Part shown: in pieces, positions 56,084 through 64,000 of the stretch
How the letters are laid out: every line of letters starts with the position of its first letter
Position numbering within the stretch: position 1 is the stretch's first letter
Assembly: GCF_001571305.1 (NCBI RefSeq)
Contig: NZ_BCTN01000009.1
Span: forward strand, 124,001-188,000
Length of the DNA stretch: 64,000 nucleotides
Source: Erwinia persicina NBRC 102418
GTDB taxonomy: Bacteria > Pseudomonadota > Gammaproteobacteria > Enterobacterales > Enterobacteriaceae
Direction: 5' to 3'
Program-made: the position numbers and the translations under genes
The notes under the pieces: generated by a model
The model's database searches: none
What the model was told of the DNA's origin: nothing
What the model saw: the letters and a program-made list of their open reading frames with translations, nothing else

Positions 56084-56814
56084 TATTTGCCCCCCGGCAG
56101 TCGGACTTTACGTTCTACCAGCCCCATCAGCAGCATAATCACCGCATTGATGGCGATATAGGCCAGAGTAATGGCCGTAAACGATTCATAAGCGTGTGCA
56201 GAATAGTCGAGCAGTTTGCCTGCCTGAGCTGCCATATCCACCAGACCTATTGTGGAAGCGATGGCGGAGTTTTTCACCAGGTTAAGCATTTCCGAAGTCA
56301 TCGGTGGCACAATGACCCGGTAGGCATTCGGCAGTAACACATAACGATAGGTTTGTGGCAGTGTCAGCCCCATCGCCAGGCCGGCATTTTTCTGACCACT
56401 TGGCAGGGACTGAATGGCGGCACGAACCTGTTCGCATACGCGGGCAGCGGTAAACAGACCCAGGCACAGAACCGAGCAGGTGAAGAACTGGATATTGGGG
56501 TCGATTTCCGATTTGAACCACATGCCAAGTCCTTCCGGCAACAGCTCCGGCACCACCAGATACCAGATAAAGAATTGCACGATCAGCGGTACGTTACGGA
56601 ACAGTTCAACGTAACAGGTCCCCAGACCGGCAAGCAGACGGTTGGGAACGGTACGCAAAATACCAAACAGGGAACCGACAAAGAGGGCGATAATCCAGGC
56701 ACAAACGGAGACGGCAATGGTGACCTGAAAGCCGGACCACAGCCAACCGAGATAGGTTGTATTACCGAACGGGGCCTCCTGCAGGAATATTCCCCAGTTC
56801 CAATCAATAGACAT
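56083..56814 (-). CDS. gltJ: Glutamate/aspartate ABC transporter permease GltJ
   Basis: Second permease of the importer, 243 residues. It opens [31 protein letters not shown], almost as in E. coli. The coupling loop [34 protein letters not shown] is intact. It lies 195 bases after gltI; that gap ends with a terminator hairpin, so gltJ is probably expressed at a lower level than gltI. Confidence 0.97.
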   Translation of the reverse strand: MSIDWNWGIFLQEAPFGNTTYLGWLWSGFQVTIAVSVCAWIIALFVGSLFGILRTVPNRLLAGLGTCYVELFRNVPLIVQFFIWYLVVPELLPEGLGMWFKSEIDPNIQFFTCSVLCLGLFTAARVCEQVRAAIQSLPSGQKNAGLAMGLTLPQTYRYVLLPNAYRVIVPPMTSEMLNLVKNSAIASTIGLVDMAAQAGKLLDYSAHAYESFTAITLAYIAINAVIMLLMGLVERKVRLPGGK

Positions 56815-56825
56815 AAAACACTCCG

Positions 56826-57000
56826 GTAAAAAAAGGGTAGCGATTGCTACCCTGAAGATTGATGAAAGGCTCTGTTGTGCTCCCCGGGGAACGACCGGTT
56901 TACACCTTCGTCAGGCGTCAGCGCTTAAGCGCTGTCCACCTGACTGTGTCTGTCCGAGCCTGTGTTCAGCAATCATGGGGCAGCACAGGCCGCCCCTGTT
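56826..57000 (-). ncRNA. sroC: Probable SroC small RNA (3'-derived from gltI mRNA)
   Basis: In E. coli and Salmonella the gltI-gltJ gap encodes SroC, a stable RNA that is released from the operon mRNA and acts as a sponge for GcvB. Here the 194-base gap has the same position and strand. It ends in an intrinsic terminator (minus strand GGGTAGC, short loop, GCTACCC, seven T) and includes a perfect 14-base palindrome AGCGCTTAAGCGCT (56920-56933). The 5' end would be set by RNase processing and is only approximate. The call rests on position and structure, not on aligned sequence. Confidence 0.55.
56828..56853 (-). terminator. Terminator hairpin between gltI and gltJ (end of SroC)
   Basis: On the minus strand AGGGTAGC pairs with GCTACCCT around AATC and is followed by a T run. 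It forms the 3' end of the gltI/SroC transcript; read-through supplies gltJKL. Confidence 0.8.
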
Positions 57001-57008
57001 TCTCGTTA

Positions 57009-57920
57009 TTAATTCATTGCCTTGTCGTTCGGCGATTTGAACAGGGCTTTCATATCGTCAGAGAGATCGAAGTCCATGGTCATATTTTTTGGTGGAATGG
57101 GCTGTTTAAACCATTTGTCGAACCATTTAGCCGCTTCGCCGGTCGTCTGCGCTTGCGCAATGGTGTCATCCATCAGTTTTTTGAATTCACCATCGCCTTT
57201 ACGCAACATACAGCCGTAGGCTTCATGGGATTGTGGCGTGCCGAGAATTTCCCAGTTTGCAGGTTTCTTGGCTTTAGCACGTTCACCGGCCAGCAGAGCA
57301 TCATCCATCATAAAGGCCACAGCGCGGCCGCTTTCCAGCGTACGGAATGAATCTCCATGGTCTTTCGCACTGATGATGCGCATGCCCATTTTTTTCTCAT
57401 CGTTCAGCTTGTTCAGCAGAATTTCAGAGGTTGTGCCTGAGGTCACTACCACGCTTTTACCTTTCAGGTCGCCGAAGTCTTTAATGGCACCGCCTTTCTT
57501 CACCAGCAGGCGCGTACCGACCACGAAGATGCTGTTGGAGAAGCTGGCCTGTTTCTGGCGCTCCAGATTGTTGGTGGTAGAGCCACACTCAAAGTCGTAG
57601 GTGCCGTTCTGCAACAGCGGGATACGATTCTGAGAGGTGATTGGCAGCATTTTTACCTGCAGATCCGGTTTATTCAGTTTTTTCTTGATCGCGTCAACAA
57701 TCGCGTTGGAGTAATCCTGGGAGTAGCCCACAACTTTCTGCTGATTGTCGTAATAGGAGAACGGGACGGAGGATTCACGGTGGCCAACGACAATCACGCC
57801 GTTTTTGGCAATTTTTTCCAGGGTAGACGCCTGCTGCTGTGGTGCCGCGTCCTCGGCCTGGGCGATACCAGAGGCGAATCCTGCCAGTGCAAGGCAAAGC
57901 CCCAGTTTCCGTAATTTCAT
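57009..57920 (-). CDS. gltI: Glutamate/aspartate periplasmic binding protein
   Basis: Periplasmic solute-binding protein of 303 residues. The signal peptide (MKLRKLGLCLALAGFASGIAQA) is cleaved before EDA. The polar amino-acid binding fold includes VGHRESSVPFSYYDNQQKVVGYSQDY and CGSTTNNLERQKQASFSNSIFVVGTRLL. It is the first gene of gltIJKL, with GGAG upstream of the ATG. Confidence 0.97.
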   Translation of the reverse strand: MKLRKLGLCLALAGFASGIAQAEDAAPQQQASTLEKIAKNGVIVVGHRESSVPFSYYDNQQKVVGYSQDYSNAIVDAIKKKLNKPDLQVKMLPITSQNRIPLLQNGTYDFECGSTTNNLERQKQASFSNSIFVVGTRLLVKKGGAIKDFGDLKGKSVVVTSGTTSEILLNKLNDEKKMGMRIISAKDHGDSFRTLESGRAVAFMMDDALLAGERAKAKKPANWEILGTPQSHEAYGCMLRKGDGEFKKLMDDTIAQAQTTGEAAKWFDKWFKQPIPPKNMTMDFDLSDDMKALFKSPNDKAMN

Positions 57921-58060
57921 GTTCCAACTCCTTTGCAGTAGTGGCGCGAAATAAAGCGACGCCGACGTGATGTGATGTGTGTATATCCTGCTATTTATCT
58001 GTTTTATTCAAAATTAAAGCGGGTGCCATTCCCCAATAACATAGCTGAATGTTAATGGCG

Positions 58061-58115
58061 TGAAACGAAAAAGTTTCTTTTTTGCGATGTACCCCGCACC
58101 AATCAGGTGCGGTTT
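58061..58115 (+). terminator. Two tandem terminator-like hairpins with no plus-strand gene upstream
   Basis: First, GAAAC, GAAAAA loop, GTTTC, then TTTTTT. Second, CCGCACC, AATCA loop, GGTGCGG, then TTTTTT. Both have correct plus-strand terminator form. The nearest plus-strand gene upstream is ybeL, more than 3 kb away, so they may end a small RNA, or act against read-through from antisense transcription. Confidence 0.5.
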
Positions 58116-58317
58116 TTTAGCAATGCTCCGCAAAGGGGCAATAAATGCGCCATGGCGGGGCGTGAATCTTTTCGTAACGACTTGATACGGGAGTGCCACA
58201 CGTTTACACGGAAATATTTTGCAATCATCGTGCCAACGGCGGTTTTTAAGAAGAAGTGCAGCATAAGCTGTGGCGGAAAGAGAACGGGAGCGGGGGAGAA
58301 TGATTGCCGGTACGAAT

Positions 58318-58347
58318 GCCCCGCTGACCATTTTCGTTCAGCGGGGC
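58318..58347 (-). terminator. GC-rich hairpin after lnt
   Basis: GCCCCGCTGA and TCAGCGGGGC form a ten-pair stem around a 10-base loop, about 40 bases after the lnt stop. No T tract follows on the minus strand, so Rho or the structure itself may end the ybeZ-lnt transcript. Confidence 0.55.
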
Positions 58348-58386
58348 AGCAGCGGTCGGGCAGAAAAGCGCGCCGACCTCTTCAGG

Positions 58387-59922
58387 TTACCTGCGGCGTA
58401 AACGCCAGCGGCAGAACATGCCGACAATAGCGAACACGAAAGCGATACTCCAGATCCCCCAGTTACCCATGCGGGCATACGGGGTTAATCCACTGGTCGG
58501 TGTCACTTTTGCTGATAACACTTCCGCTTTGAACTGCGGAATGATGTGAGCGATATCACCATGGGCGTCCACCACGGCAGTCACGCCGTTGTTGGTACTG
58601 CGCAACAGGGGACGGCCCAGTTCCAGCGCACGCATCTGCGCCATTTGCAGGTGCTGCCATGGGCCAATGGAGTGACCAAACCACGCATCGTTCGAGATAG
58701 TCAGCAGGAAGTTGGTGTCCGGTCTGAAGTTATCCCGTACCTGTTGCCCGAGGATAATCTCGTAACAGATGGCGGCAGTCAGGTTATAGCCTGCTACCTG
58801 AAGCTGCGGCTGCACATAGCCGCCCCGGCTGAAAGAGGACATCGGCAGGTCAAACAACGGGGCCAGTGGACGCAGTAGCGTTTCCAGCGGAACGAATTCG
58901 CCAAAGGGTACCAGATGATGCTTCTGGTAACGATTGTTGCTTAAGTAGCTGTAAGGTTGCGGACCGCCGAGCACGATAATCGAGTTGTAATCGTGGTAGC
59001 GATTGTCTTCCAGACGGGAGTCAACGATGCCGGTTACCAGGCTGCTGCCCGCCGCACGCAGTTGCTCATCCACCGCCTTAAGAAACGGTTGCTGGCGGGT
59101 TTCAAGGTCAGGAATGGCAGACTCTGGCCAGATGATAATGGGGGCTTTGCCGACAAACGGGCGGCTCAGGGCCGTATAGGTTTTCAGGGTATTAACCAGC
59201 TGGTCCGGATCCCACTTCATCGCCTGCTCGATATTCCCCTGGACCAGCGCTACCTCAACCGTCCTGTCGGGTAAAGGCTGGAACCAGCTGATATAACGCA
59301 GGGGCCAGGGCAGCAGTAGCAGCGCAAGCGCCGCCAGGCCGGCGACCAGGCGGCGCTGCAGCACGGCATAAACGGCCAGTCCGGCAATAATCATCAGCAG
59401 GAAGGTAATGGCTTCCACGCCCACTATCGGGCCCAGGCCTTTCAGCGGGCCGTTGATCTGGCTGTAACCAAACTGCAACCACGGGAAGCCGGTCAGCACC
59501 CAGCCACGCAGGAACTCAGTGAGCTGCCACAGGACCGGAGCCGCCAGCGCCAGACGCAGCAGAGAAGTTTTTGGCGTCAGGCGGTTCAGCAGCGCAGCGA
59601 ACAGCAGGGTATACAATGACAGATAGGCTGCCAGCAGTATCACCAGGAACACATTGACCGGGCCAGGCATACCGCCAAAGGTGGCGATACTGACATATAC
59701 CCAGTTGACGCCGCTGCCAAACAGGCCAAAGCCCCAGGCAAAGCCAATGGCACTTGCCTGGCGGGTGGTGCGATTCAGGGTAAGCGCCTGCAAACCAAAC
59801 AGGGACACCAGGGCTGCGGGCCAGACATCATAAGGCGAGAAAGAAAGGGTGCCAATGGCACCCGTTATTAGCGCTAATAGCAGGCGAACCCGCTGGCGCT
59901 GGAACAATGACGCAATTGCCAT
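58387..59922 (-). CDS. lnt: Apolipoprotein N-acyltransferase
   Basis: Inner-membrane enzyme that adds the third acyl chain to lipoproteins. It has about 511 residues from the ATG at 59922 (E. coli 512); the upstream frame to 60051 lies within corC and was not used. N-terminal membrane helices are followed by a periplasmic nitrilase domain. The catalytic E is in [10 protein letters not shown], the K in [12 protein letters not shown]-like [12 protein letters not shown], and the C in AAICYEI. It follows corC after seven bases. Confidence 0.96.
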   Translation of the reverse strand: MAIASLFQRQRVRLLLALITGAIGTLSFSPYDVWPAALVSLFGLQALTLNRTTRQASAIGFAWGFGLFGSGVNWVYVSIATFGGMPGPVNVFLVILLAAYLSLYTLLFAALLNRLTPKTSLLRLALAAPVLWQLTEFLRGWVLTGFPWLQFGYSQINGPLKGLGPIVGVEAITFLLMIIAGLAVYAVLQRRLVAGLAALALLLLPWPLRYISWFQPLPDRTVEVALVQGNIEQAMKWDPDQLVNTLKTYTALSRPFVGKAPIIIWPESAIPDLETRQQPFLKAVDEQLRAAGSSLVTGIVDSRLEDNRYHDYNSIIVLGGPQPYSYLSNNRYQKHHLVPFGEFVPLETLLRPLAPLFDLPMSSFSRGGYVQPQLQVAGYNLTAAICYEIILGQQVRDNFRPDTNFLLTISNDAWFGHSIGPWQHLQMAQMRALELGRPLLRSTNNGVTAVVDAHGDIAHIIPQFKAEVLSAKVTPTSGLTPYARMGNWGIWSIAFVFAIVGMFCRWRLRRR

Positions 59923-59929
59923 AGATGGA

Positions 59930-60808
59930 TTACTCTTCCAGAGTCGGTTGCGGCGAATTTTCCGGGATTTTGACATGGACCTGAATAATGCGGCGGCTGT
60001 CTGCCATCGCCACTTTAAACTGGTAGCCATCGATCTCAATACTTTCACCACGCGCTGGCAGATGGCCGAAGCCCTGCATCACCAGACCGCCGATGGTATC
60101 CACCTCTTCGTCGCTGAAATGGGTATTGAAGACCTCGTTAAAGTCTTCGATCGGTGTCAGTGCCCGAATGGTGTAGGTGTGGCGGCTCAGTTGACGGATG
60201 TCACGATCTTCTTCATCGTCGTATTCGTCTTCGATTTCTCCGACGATCAGTTCAAGAATATCCTCAATCGTCACCAGGCCTGAGACACCGCCGAATTCGT
60301 CAATCACAAGCGCCATATGATAGCGCTGTGAGCGGAACTCCTTCAGCATGCGGTCTACGCGCTTACTCTCCGGTACCACTACCGCAGGGCGCAGTACCTT
60401 TTCCATACTGAACGGCTCAGATCCACTGCTCATAAATGGCAGCAGATCTTTGGCCATCAGGATGCCTTCAACATGGTCCTTGTCCTCGCTGATAACCGGG
60501 AAGCGTGAGTGAGCAGATTCAATAATAACCGCCAGGCACTCTTCCAGAGTCTGGTTACGCTTGAGCGTGACCATCTGGGAGCGGGGGATCATAATGTCTC
60601 TGACACGCTGTTCGGCGATATCCATCACCCCCTCCAGCATATCTCTGGTATCCGGGTCGATCAGGTCATTTTGTTCAGAGTCCCGAATCAACTCCAGCAG
60701 GTCATCGCGGTTCTTAGGCTCACCGTGGAACAACTGGTTGAGCATCAGCGTGAAAAATCCCTTTTTGCTACTGGGACTGTCATTGTTTTGTGAATGGTCA
60801 TCGCTCAT
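59930..60808 (-). CDS. corC: CNNM/CorC-family protein CorC (YbeX), magnesium/cobalt efflux
   Basis: Cytoplasmic protein of 292 residues (same as E. coli YbeX). Tandem CBS domains (about 70-200; [47 protein letters not shown], and [24 protein letters not shown]) are followed by a C-terminal CorC/HlyC domain. It is linked to Mg/Co efflux via CorA and to ribosome assembly. It sits between ybeY and lnt as in E. coli. Confidence 0.96.
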   Translation of the reverse strand: MSDDHSQNNDSPSSKKGFFTLMLNQLFHGEPKNRDDLLELIRDSEQNDLIDPDTRDMLEGVMDIAEQRVRDIMIPRSQMVTLKRNQTLEECLAVIIESAHSRFPVISEDKDHVEGILMAKDLLPFMSSGSEPFSMEKVLRPAVVVPESKRVDRMLKEFRSQRYHMALVIDEFGGVSGLVTIEDILELIVGEIEDEYDDEEDRDIRQLSRHTYTIRALTPIEDFNEVFNTHFSDEEVDTIGGLVMQGFGHLPARGESIEIDGYQFKVAMADSRRIIQVHVKIPENSPQPTLEE

Positions 60809-60898
60809 GGCGTTTTTGAGTTTGTCTCTCTATTAACAGGATCGGCTGCCCCGGTAGGGTCAAGGGCAGGCGGAGTGGCTGGCGAACCAGCCGGGTCG

Positions 60899-61366
60899 TT
60901 ATTCTTTCTCCGAAATGTACGGATCGGGGTAGCCAAGAGCAAGCATTATCTCGGTCTCCAGCGATTCCATCTCTTCGGCTTCGTCATCTTCAATGTGATC
61001 ATACCCTAAAAGGTGCAGGCTACCGTGGATCACCATGTGCGCCCAGTGCGCCTCAAGCGCCTTTTCCTGCTCTCTGGCTTCCTGTTCAACCACCTGGCGG
61101 CAGATGATTAAATCCCCGAGCAGGGGCAGTTCAATGCCCGGGGGAGCCTCAAAGGGAAAGGACAGCACGTTAGTCGGTTTGTCTTTACCGCGATAGGTAT
61201 GATTCAGCTCATGGCTTTCTGCCTCATCGACCACACGAATGGTGACTTCACTTTCGGGCTGGAACTGCGGCAGGACGGCTTCCAGCCAGCGCTGAAAGTC
61301 TGCTTCGGTGGGCAGGCCCTGTTCGCTTTCACAGGCGAGCTGCAGATCCAGAATCACATTACTCAT
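60899..61366 (-). CDS. ybeY: Endoribonuclease YbeY (rRNA maturation factor)
   Basis: Single-strand endoribonuclease needed for 16S rRNA 3' maturation and ribosome quality control, 155 residues as in E. coli. The zinc motif [11 protein letters not shown] places ligands at H114, H118 and H124. It overlaps ybeZ by four bases (ATGA) and is followed by corC after 90 bases. Confidence 0.97.
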   Translation of the reverse strand: MSNVILDLQLACESEQGLPTEADFQRWLEAVLPQFQPESEVTIRVVDEAESHELNHTYRGKDKPTNVLSFPFEAPPGIELPLLGDLIICRQVVEQEAREQEKALEAHWAHMVIHGSLHLLGYDHIEDDEAEEMESLETEIMLALGYPDPYISEKE

Positions 61367-62424
61367 TGCTTCTCCTGTGAAGCCTGCTGGGCGGCAAGGG
61401 CTTCACGTTTACGTTCTTCGGTCTGGGTATCGCGCCGCTTTTGATCGGCGGCTTCCCAGGCTTCATAGGCCACAACGATGCGCGCCACGACAGGGTGGCG
61501 TACCACGTCTTCACTGTGGAAGAAATTGAAACTCAGTTCGTCCACCTCAGATAATACTTCAATCGCATGGCGCAGGCCGGATTTCAGGTTGCGGGGCAGG
61601 TCAATCTGCGTCACGTCACCGGTAATCACGGCTTTTGAGTTAAAGCCAATGCGCGTCAGGAACATTTTCATCTGCTCGATGGTCGTGTTCTGGCTTTCAT
61701 CAAGAATGATAAACGCATCGTTGAGCGTGCGGCCACGCATGTAGGCCAGCGGTGCCACTTCAATAACGTTACGTTCGATCAGCTTCTCGACACGTTCAAA
61801 GCCCAGCATTTCGAACAGTGCATCATACAGAGGGCGCAGGTACGGGTCGACTTTCTGACTGAGATCGCCCGGCAGGAAACCCAGTTTTTCACCGGCTTCA
61901 ACGGCCGGCCGGGTCAGCATAATGCGACGGATCTCCTGGCGCTCCAGGGCATCGACCGCTGCGGCAACGGCGAGATAGGTTTTACCCGTACCCGCCGGCC
62001 CAATACCAAAGGTTACATCGTGGTCGAGGATATTAGCGACATACTGCGCCTGGTTTGGTGTGCGCGGTTTGATGACTCCACGCTTGGTTTTGATGTGAAT
62101 GGCTTTGCCAAACTCCGGCACGCTGTCGGCCGTCTGTTCCAGCACACCGCTCTCTTTAATCGCCAGGTGTATCTGCTCAGGGTCAATATCCGGAATGTGT
62201 CCCCGCACCGGGGCGGTATCAACATACAGATGACGCAGTATATCAACAGCGGCATGAACGCTTAATGCACGGCCCACCAGTTTAAACGCATTCTCGCGGC
62301 GATTAATTTCAATGCCCAGTCGGCGCTCTAACTGTTTGATGTTGTCATCAAACGGGCCACACAGGCTCAGCAGTCGGGCATTATCAATCGGTTCCAGGGT
62401 TACTTCACGTGTTTCAATGTTCAA
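61363..62424 (-). CDS. ybeZ: PhoH-like ATPase YbeZ (PhoL)
   Basis: Cytoplasmic P-loop ATPase related to PhoH, a partner of YbeY. I chose the TTG at 62424 because the protein then starts [12 protein letters not shown], as I recall for E. coli (MNIDTREITLEP), and AAAGGA lies six bases upstream; a GTG at 62442 is also in frame and adds six residues. Walker A GPAGTGKT and the DEAD-like [10 protein letters not shown] motif are intact. The C-terminus is a Lys/Glu/Gln-rich tail. It forms an operon with ybeY, corC and lnt. Confidence 0.94.
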   Translation of the reverse strand: MNIETREVTLEPIDNARLLSLCGPFDDNIKQLERRLGIEINRRENAFKLVGRALSVHAAVDILRHLYVDTAPVRGHIPDIDPEQIHLAIKESGVLEQTADSVPEFGKAIHIKTKRGVIKPRTPNQAQYVANILDHDVTFGIGPAGTGKTYLAVAAAVDALERQEIRRIMLTRPAVEAGEKLGFLPGDLSQKVDPYLRPLYDALFEMLGFERVEKLIERNVIEVAPLAYMRGRTLNDAFIILDESQNTTIEQMKMFLTRIGFNSKAVITGDVTQIDLPRNLKSGLRHAIEVLSEVDELSFNFFHSEDVVRHPVVARIVVAYEAWEAADQKRRDTQTEERKREALAAQQASQEKQ

Positions 62425-62626
62425 ACTAATCCTTTGGGTCACACAGGGCCAGGTTGAGAAATGGATGGCAGACCTGGCATAAGTGCCAGCGCCATAAAGG
62501 AAGTATTTATGGCAGCACGCAAAGCTGCAAGCGTTGGGGTGGATATTTGGGCGCGGCTTTCAGAAACCAAGTGTAACGCAATGAAATGATACGGCGAACC
62601 GGGAAGGCTCGCCGGAGGATAAGCGG
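62425..62626. other. Gap between miaB and ybeZ
   Basis: About 200 bases. Right after the miaB stop, CGGCGA and TCGCCG form a hairpin (roughly 62590-62620) that may end miaB. The rest must hold the ybeZ operon promoter; no clear -35/-10 was fixed and no gene is seen. Confidence 0.4.
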
Positions 62627-64000
62627 TCAGGGCTGGAAAGTACCGACGCCCAGCTCGTTCTCTTTGCGCGTGCGTGCAATAACGGATTCCGGGGTTTCGA
62701 TAGTGCGCAGGCCCATCTGATCTTCGCCACGGATGAAAATACCGCGCAGCGAGTTGGCATACACGTCGACGATTTCGACGTCAACAAACTTACCAATGTG
62801 CTCCGGCGTGCCTTCAAAGTTGACGACGCGGTTACAGCCGGTGCGCCCGGAGAGTTCCATCACGTTCTTACGCGATGTCCCTTCCACCAGGATGCGCTGT
62901 ACGCTGCCGAGCATCCGGCGGCTCCAGGCCATCGCCTGCTGGTTGATACGATCCTGCAGGATGTACAGGCGCTGTTTTTTCTCGTCTTCAGAGACATCAT
63001 CCGGCAGGTCGGCTGCGGGCGTCCCGGGGCGGGCAGAGTAGATAAAACTGTAGCTGGTATCAAAATTGATCTCGCCGACCAGTTTCATGGTCTGCTCGAA
63101 ATCCGCCTGGGTTTCGCCGGGAAAACCGATGATAAAGTCAGAGCTGATATGAATATCAGGGCGCGCAGCCACCAGTTTACGGATGATCGCTTTATATTCC
63201 AGCGCCGTGTGGGCACGTTTCATCAGTGTCAGAATACGGTCCGCGCCGCTTTGCACCGGCAGGTGAAGGAAACTCACCAGCTCTGGCGTATCGCGATAGA
63301 CCTCAATGATATCGTCAGTAAATTCGATCGGATGGCTGGTGGTAAAGCGGATGCGATCGATGCCGTCTATCGCAGCAACCAGACGTAGCAGTTCTGCAAA
63401 AGAGCAGATACCCCCATCGAAGGTAGCGCCGCGATAGGCGTTAACGTTCTGACCCAGCAGGTTCACTTCGCGTACCCCCTGGGCAGCCAGTTGGGCTATT
63501 TCAAACAGAATATCATCTGAGGGGCGACTGACTTCCTCTCCGCGCGTGTAAGGGACGACGCAGAAGGTACAGTATTTATTACAGCCTTCCATGATGGAGA
63601 CAAACGCAGTAGGGCCCTCGGCACGGGGTTCAGGCATCCGGTCAAACTTTTCGATTTCCGGGAAACTGACGTCCACCACCGGGCTTTTGGTGCCACGTAC
63701 GGTGTTGATCATCTCCGGCAGACGGTGCAGTGTTTGCGGACCAAAGACAATATCCACGCAGTTCGCACGCTGGCGCAGCTGATCGCCCTCCTGAGACGCG
63801 ACACAGCCACCGACCCCAATGATGACATTGGGGTTAGACTCTTTTAGTTTTCTCCAGCGACCGAGCAAAGCGAAAACCTTCTCCTGGGCCTTTTCTCGAA
63901 TCGAACAGGTGTTGAGCAGCAGGACATCGGCATCTTCTGCCGCGTCGGTCAGGGTATACCCGTGGGTGCTGTTTAACAGGTCTGCCATTTTGGATGAATC
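62627..64000 (-). CDS. miaB: tRNA-2-methylthio-N6-dimethylallyladenosine synthase (N-terminus outside window)
   Basis: Radical-SAM methylthiotransferase that converts i6A37 to ms2i6A37 in tRNAs. The last 457 of about 474 residues are present; the frame continues past base 64000 (DSSK before the first visible methionine), so the start and first cluster cysteine lie outside. Visible are the second and third cysteines of the auxiliary cluster ([20 protein letters not shown]), the radical-SAM triad in [17 protein letters not shown], and the C-terminal TRAM domain with the [16 protein letters not shown] start. It agrees closely with E. coli MiaB. Confidence 0.97.
   Translation of the reverse strand, partial: DSSKMADLLNSTHGYTLTDAAEDADVLLLNTCSIREKAQEKVFALLGRWRKLKESNPNVIIGVGGCVASQEGDQLRQRANCVDIVFGPQTLHRLPEMINTVRGTKSPVVDVSFPEIEKFDRMPEPRAEGPTAFVSIMEGCNKYCTFCVVPYTRGEEVSRPSDDILFEIAQLAAQGVREVNLLGQNVNAYRGATFDGGICSFAELLRLVAAIDGIDRIRFTTSHPIEFTDDIIEVYRDTPELVSFLHLPVQSGADRILTLMKRAHTALEYKAIIRKLVAARPDIHISSDFIIGFPGETQADFEQTMKLVGEINFDTSYSFIYSARPGTPAADLPDDVSEDEKKQRLYILQDRINQQAMAWSRRMLGSVQRILVEGTSRKNVMELSGRTGCNRVVNFEGTPEHIGKFVDVEIVDVYANSLRGIFIRGEDQMGLRTIETPESVIARTRKENELGVGTFQP

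Larger units (their letters stand above)
57921..58386. other. Region between gltI and lnt with several hairpins
   Basis: About 465 bases without a gene. The left part is the gltI leader and promoter (minus strand). Two plus-strand terminator-like hairpins lie in the middle (58061-58083 and 58092-58115), and a GC-rich hairpin (58318-58347) ends the lnt transcript. No protein-coding frame is convincing; the frames at 58014-58331 and 58107-58430 have neither a ribosome-binding site nor protein-like composition. Confidence 0.6.

Noticed and set aside
1-64000. Search for tRNA genes, insertion sequences, integrases, CRISPR arrays, toxin-antitoxin pairs and phage genes
   Set aside because: No cloverleaf-like sequence, transposase motif, regularly spaced repeat array or phage protein was recognised; most of the window is vertically inherited core genome.

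Overview
The window looks like chromosome of an enterobacterium of the Erwinia/Pantoea type (Erwiniaceae). This rests on protein resemblance and gene order judged by eye, not on a database search. The right half keeps the Escherichia coli order from cspE/pagP to miaB almost gene for gene. The left half holds genes common in plant- or environment-associated relatives: a complete arn operon, PQQ-dependent glucose dehydrogenase, an OprB-type sugar porin, a short-Q-loop cytochrome bd oxidase and a tetronate catabolic operon. No rRNA, tRNA, insertion sequence, prophage, integrase or CRISPR array was seen.

Layout. 1-2113: end of a peptide/nickel-type ABC importer (permease fragment and a two-domain ATPase). 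2239-3894: a chemotaxis receptor. 4040-5534 (minus): a small lipoprotein and an iron-containing alcohol dehydrogenase. 6051-10720: a TonB-dependent receptor resembling the PQQ receptor PqqU/YncD, then gcd, whose product needs PQQ. 10768-11244 (minus): a split-barrel flavin-type protein. 11784-20599: arnBCADTEF followed directly by fetAB. 20655-23061 (minus): an OprB porin, a miniature porin-like gene made of a signal peptide plus the last porin strands, and a DUF883-like membrane-anchored protein. 23230-25663 (minus): CioAB-type bd oxidase. 26418-29963: a LysE exporter, an HcxB/YbiC dehydrogenase, an unrecognised two-helix membrane protein and an 81-residue hypothetical. 30138-36287: a DeoR-family regulator and the operon ltnD-otnK-otnC-otnI-ygbN for L-threonate/D-erythronate-type sugar acids. 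36375-40121: yohP, a zinc-ribbon protein, pagP, cspE, an acetyltransferase, a nitrilase and tatE.

40204-64000 is an essential housekeeping block, almost all on the minus strand: lipA, lipB, ybeD, dacA, rlpA, mrdB, mrdA, rlmH, rsfS, nadD, holA, lptE, leuS, then ybeL on the plus strand, gltL-K-J-I with a probable SroC RNA between gltJ and gltI, and lnt, corC, ybeY, ybeZ and the start-truncated miaB. It serves lipoylation, peptidoglycan elongation, ribosome and tRNA maturation, NAD synthesis, replication, LPS and lipoprotein assembly, and glutamate/aspartate uptake.

Systems inside the window. The receptor at 6051 and gcd could form a PQQ-scavenging and periplasmic glucose-oxidation unit. arnBCADTEF and pagP both remodel lipid A and are expected to protect against cationic peptides. 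The otn operon has a strikingly organised promoter: a near-perfect CRP site 41.5 bases from the predicted start, interleaved with four copies of a 15-base element that may be the regulator's operator. I found no clearly new defence or mobile system. The best candidates for undescribed biology are the mini-porin gene at 22289-22642, the unknown membrane protein at 28398-29495, a possible 34-residue membrane protein at 38260-38364, and plus-strand terminator-like hairpins with no gene upstream near 58061-58115.
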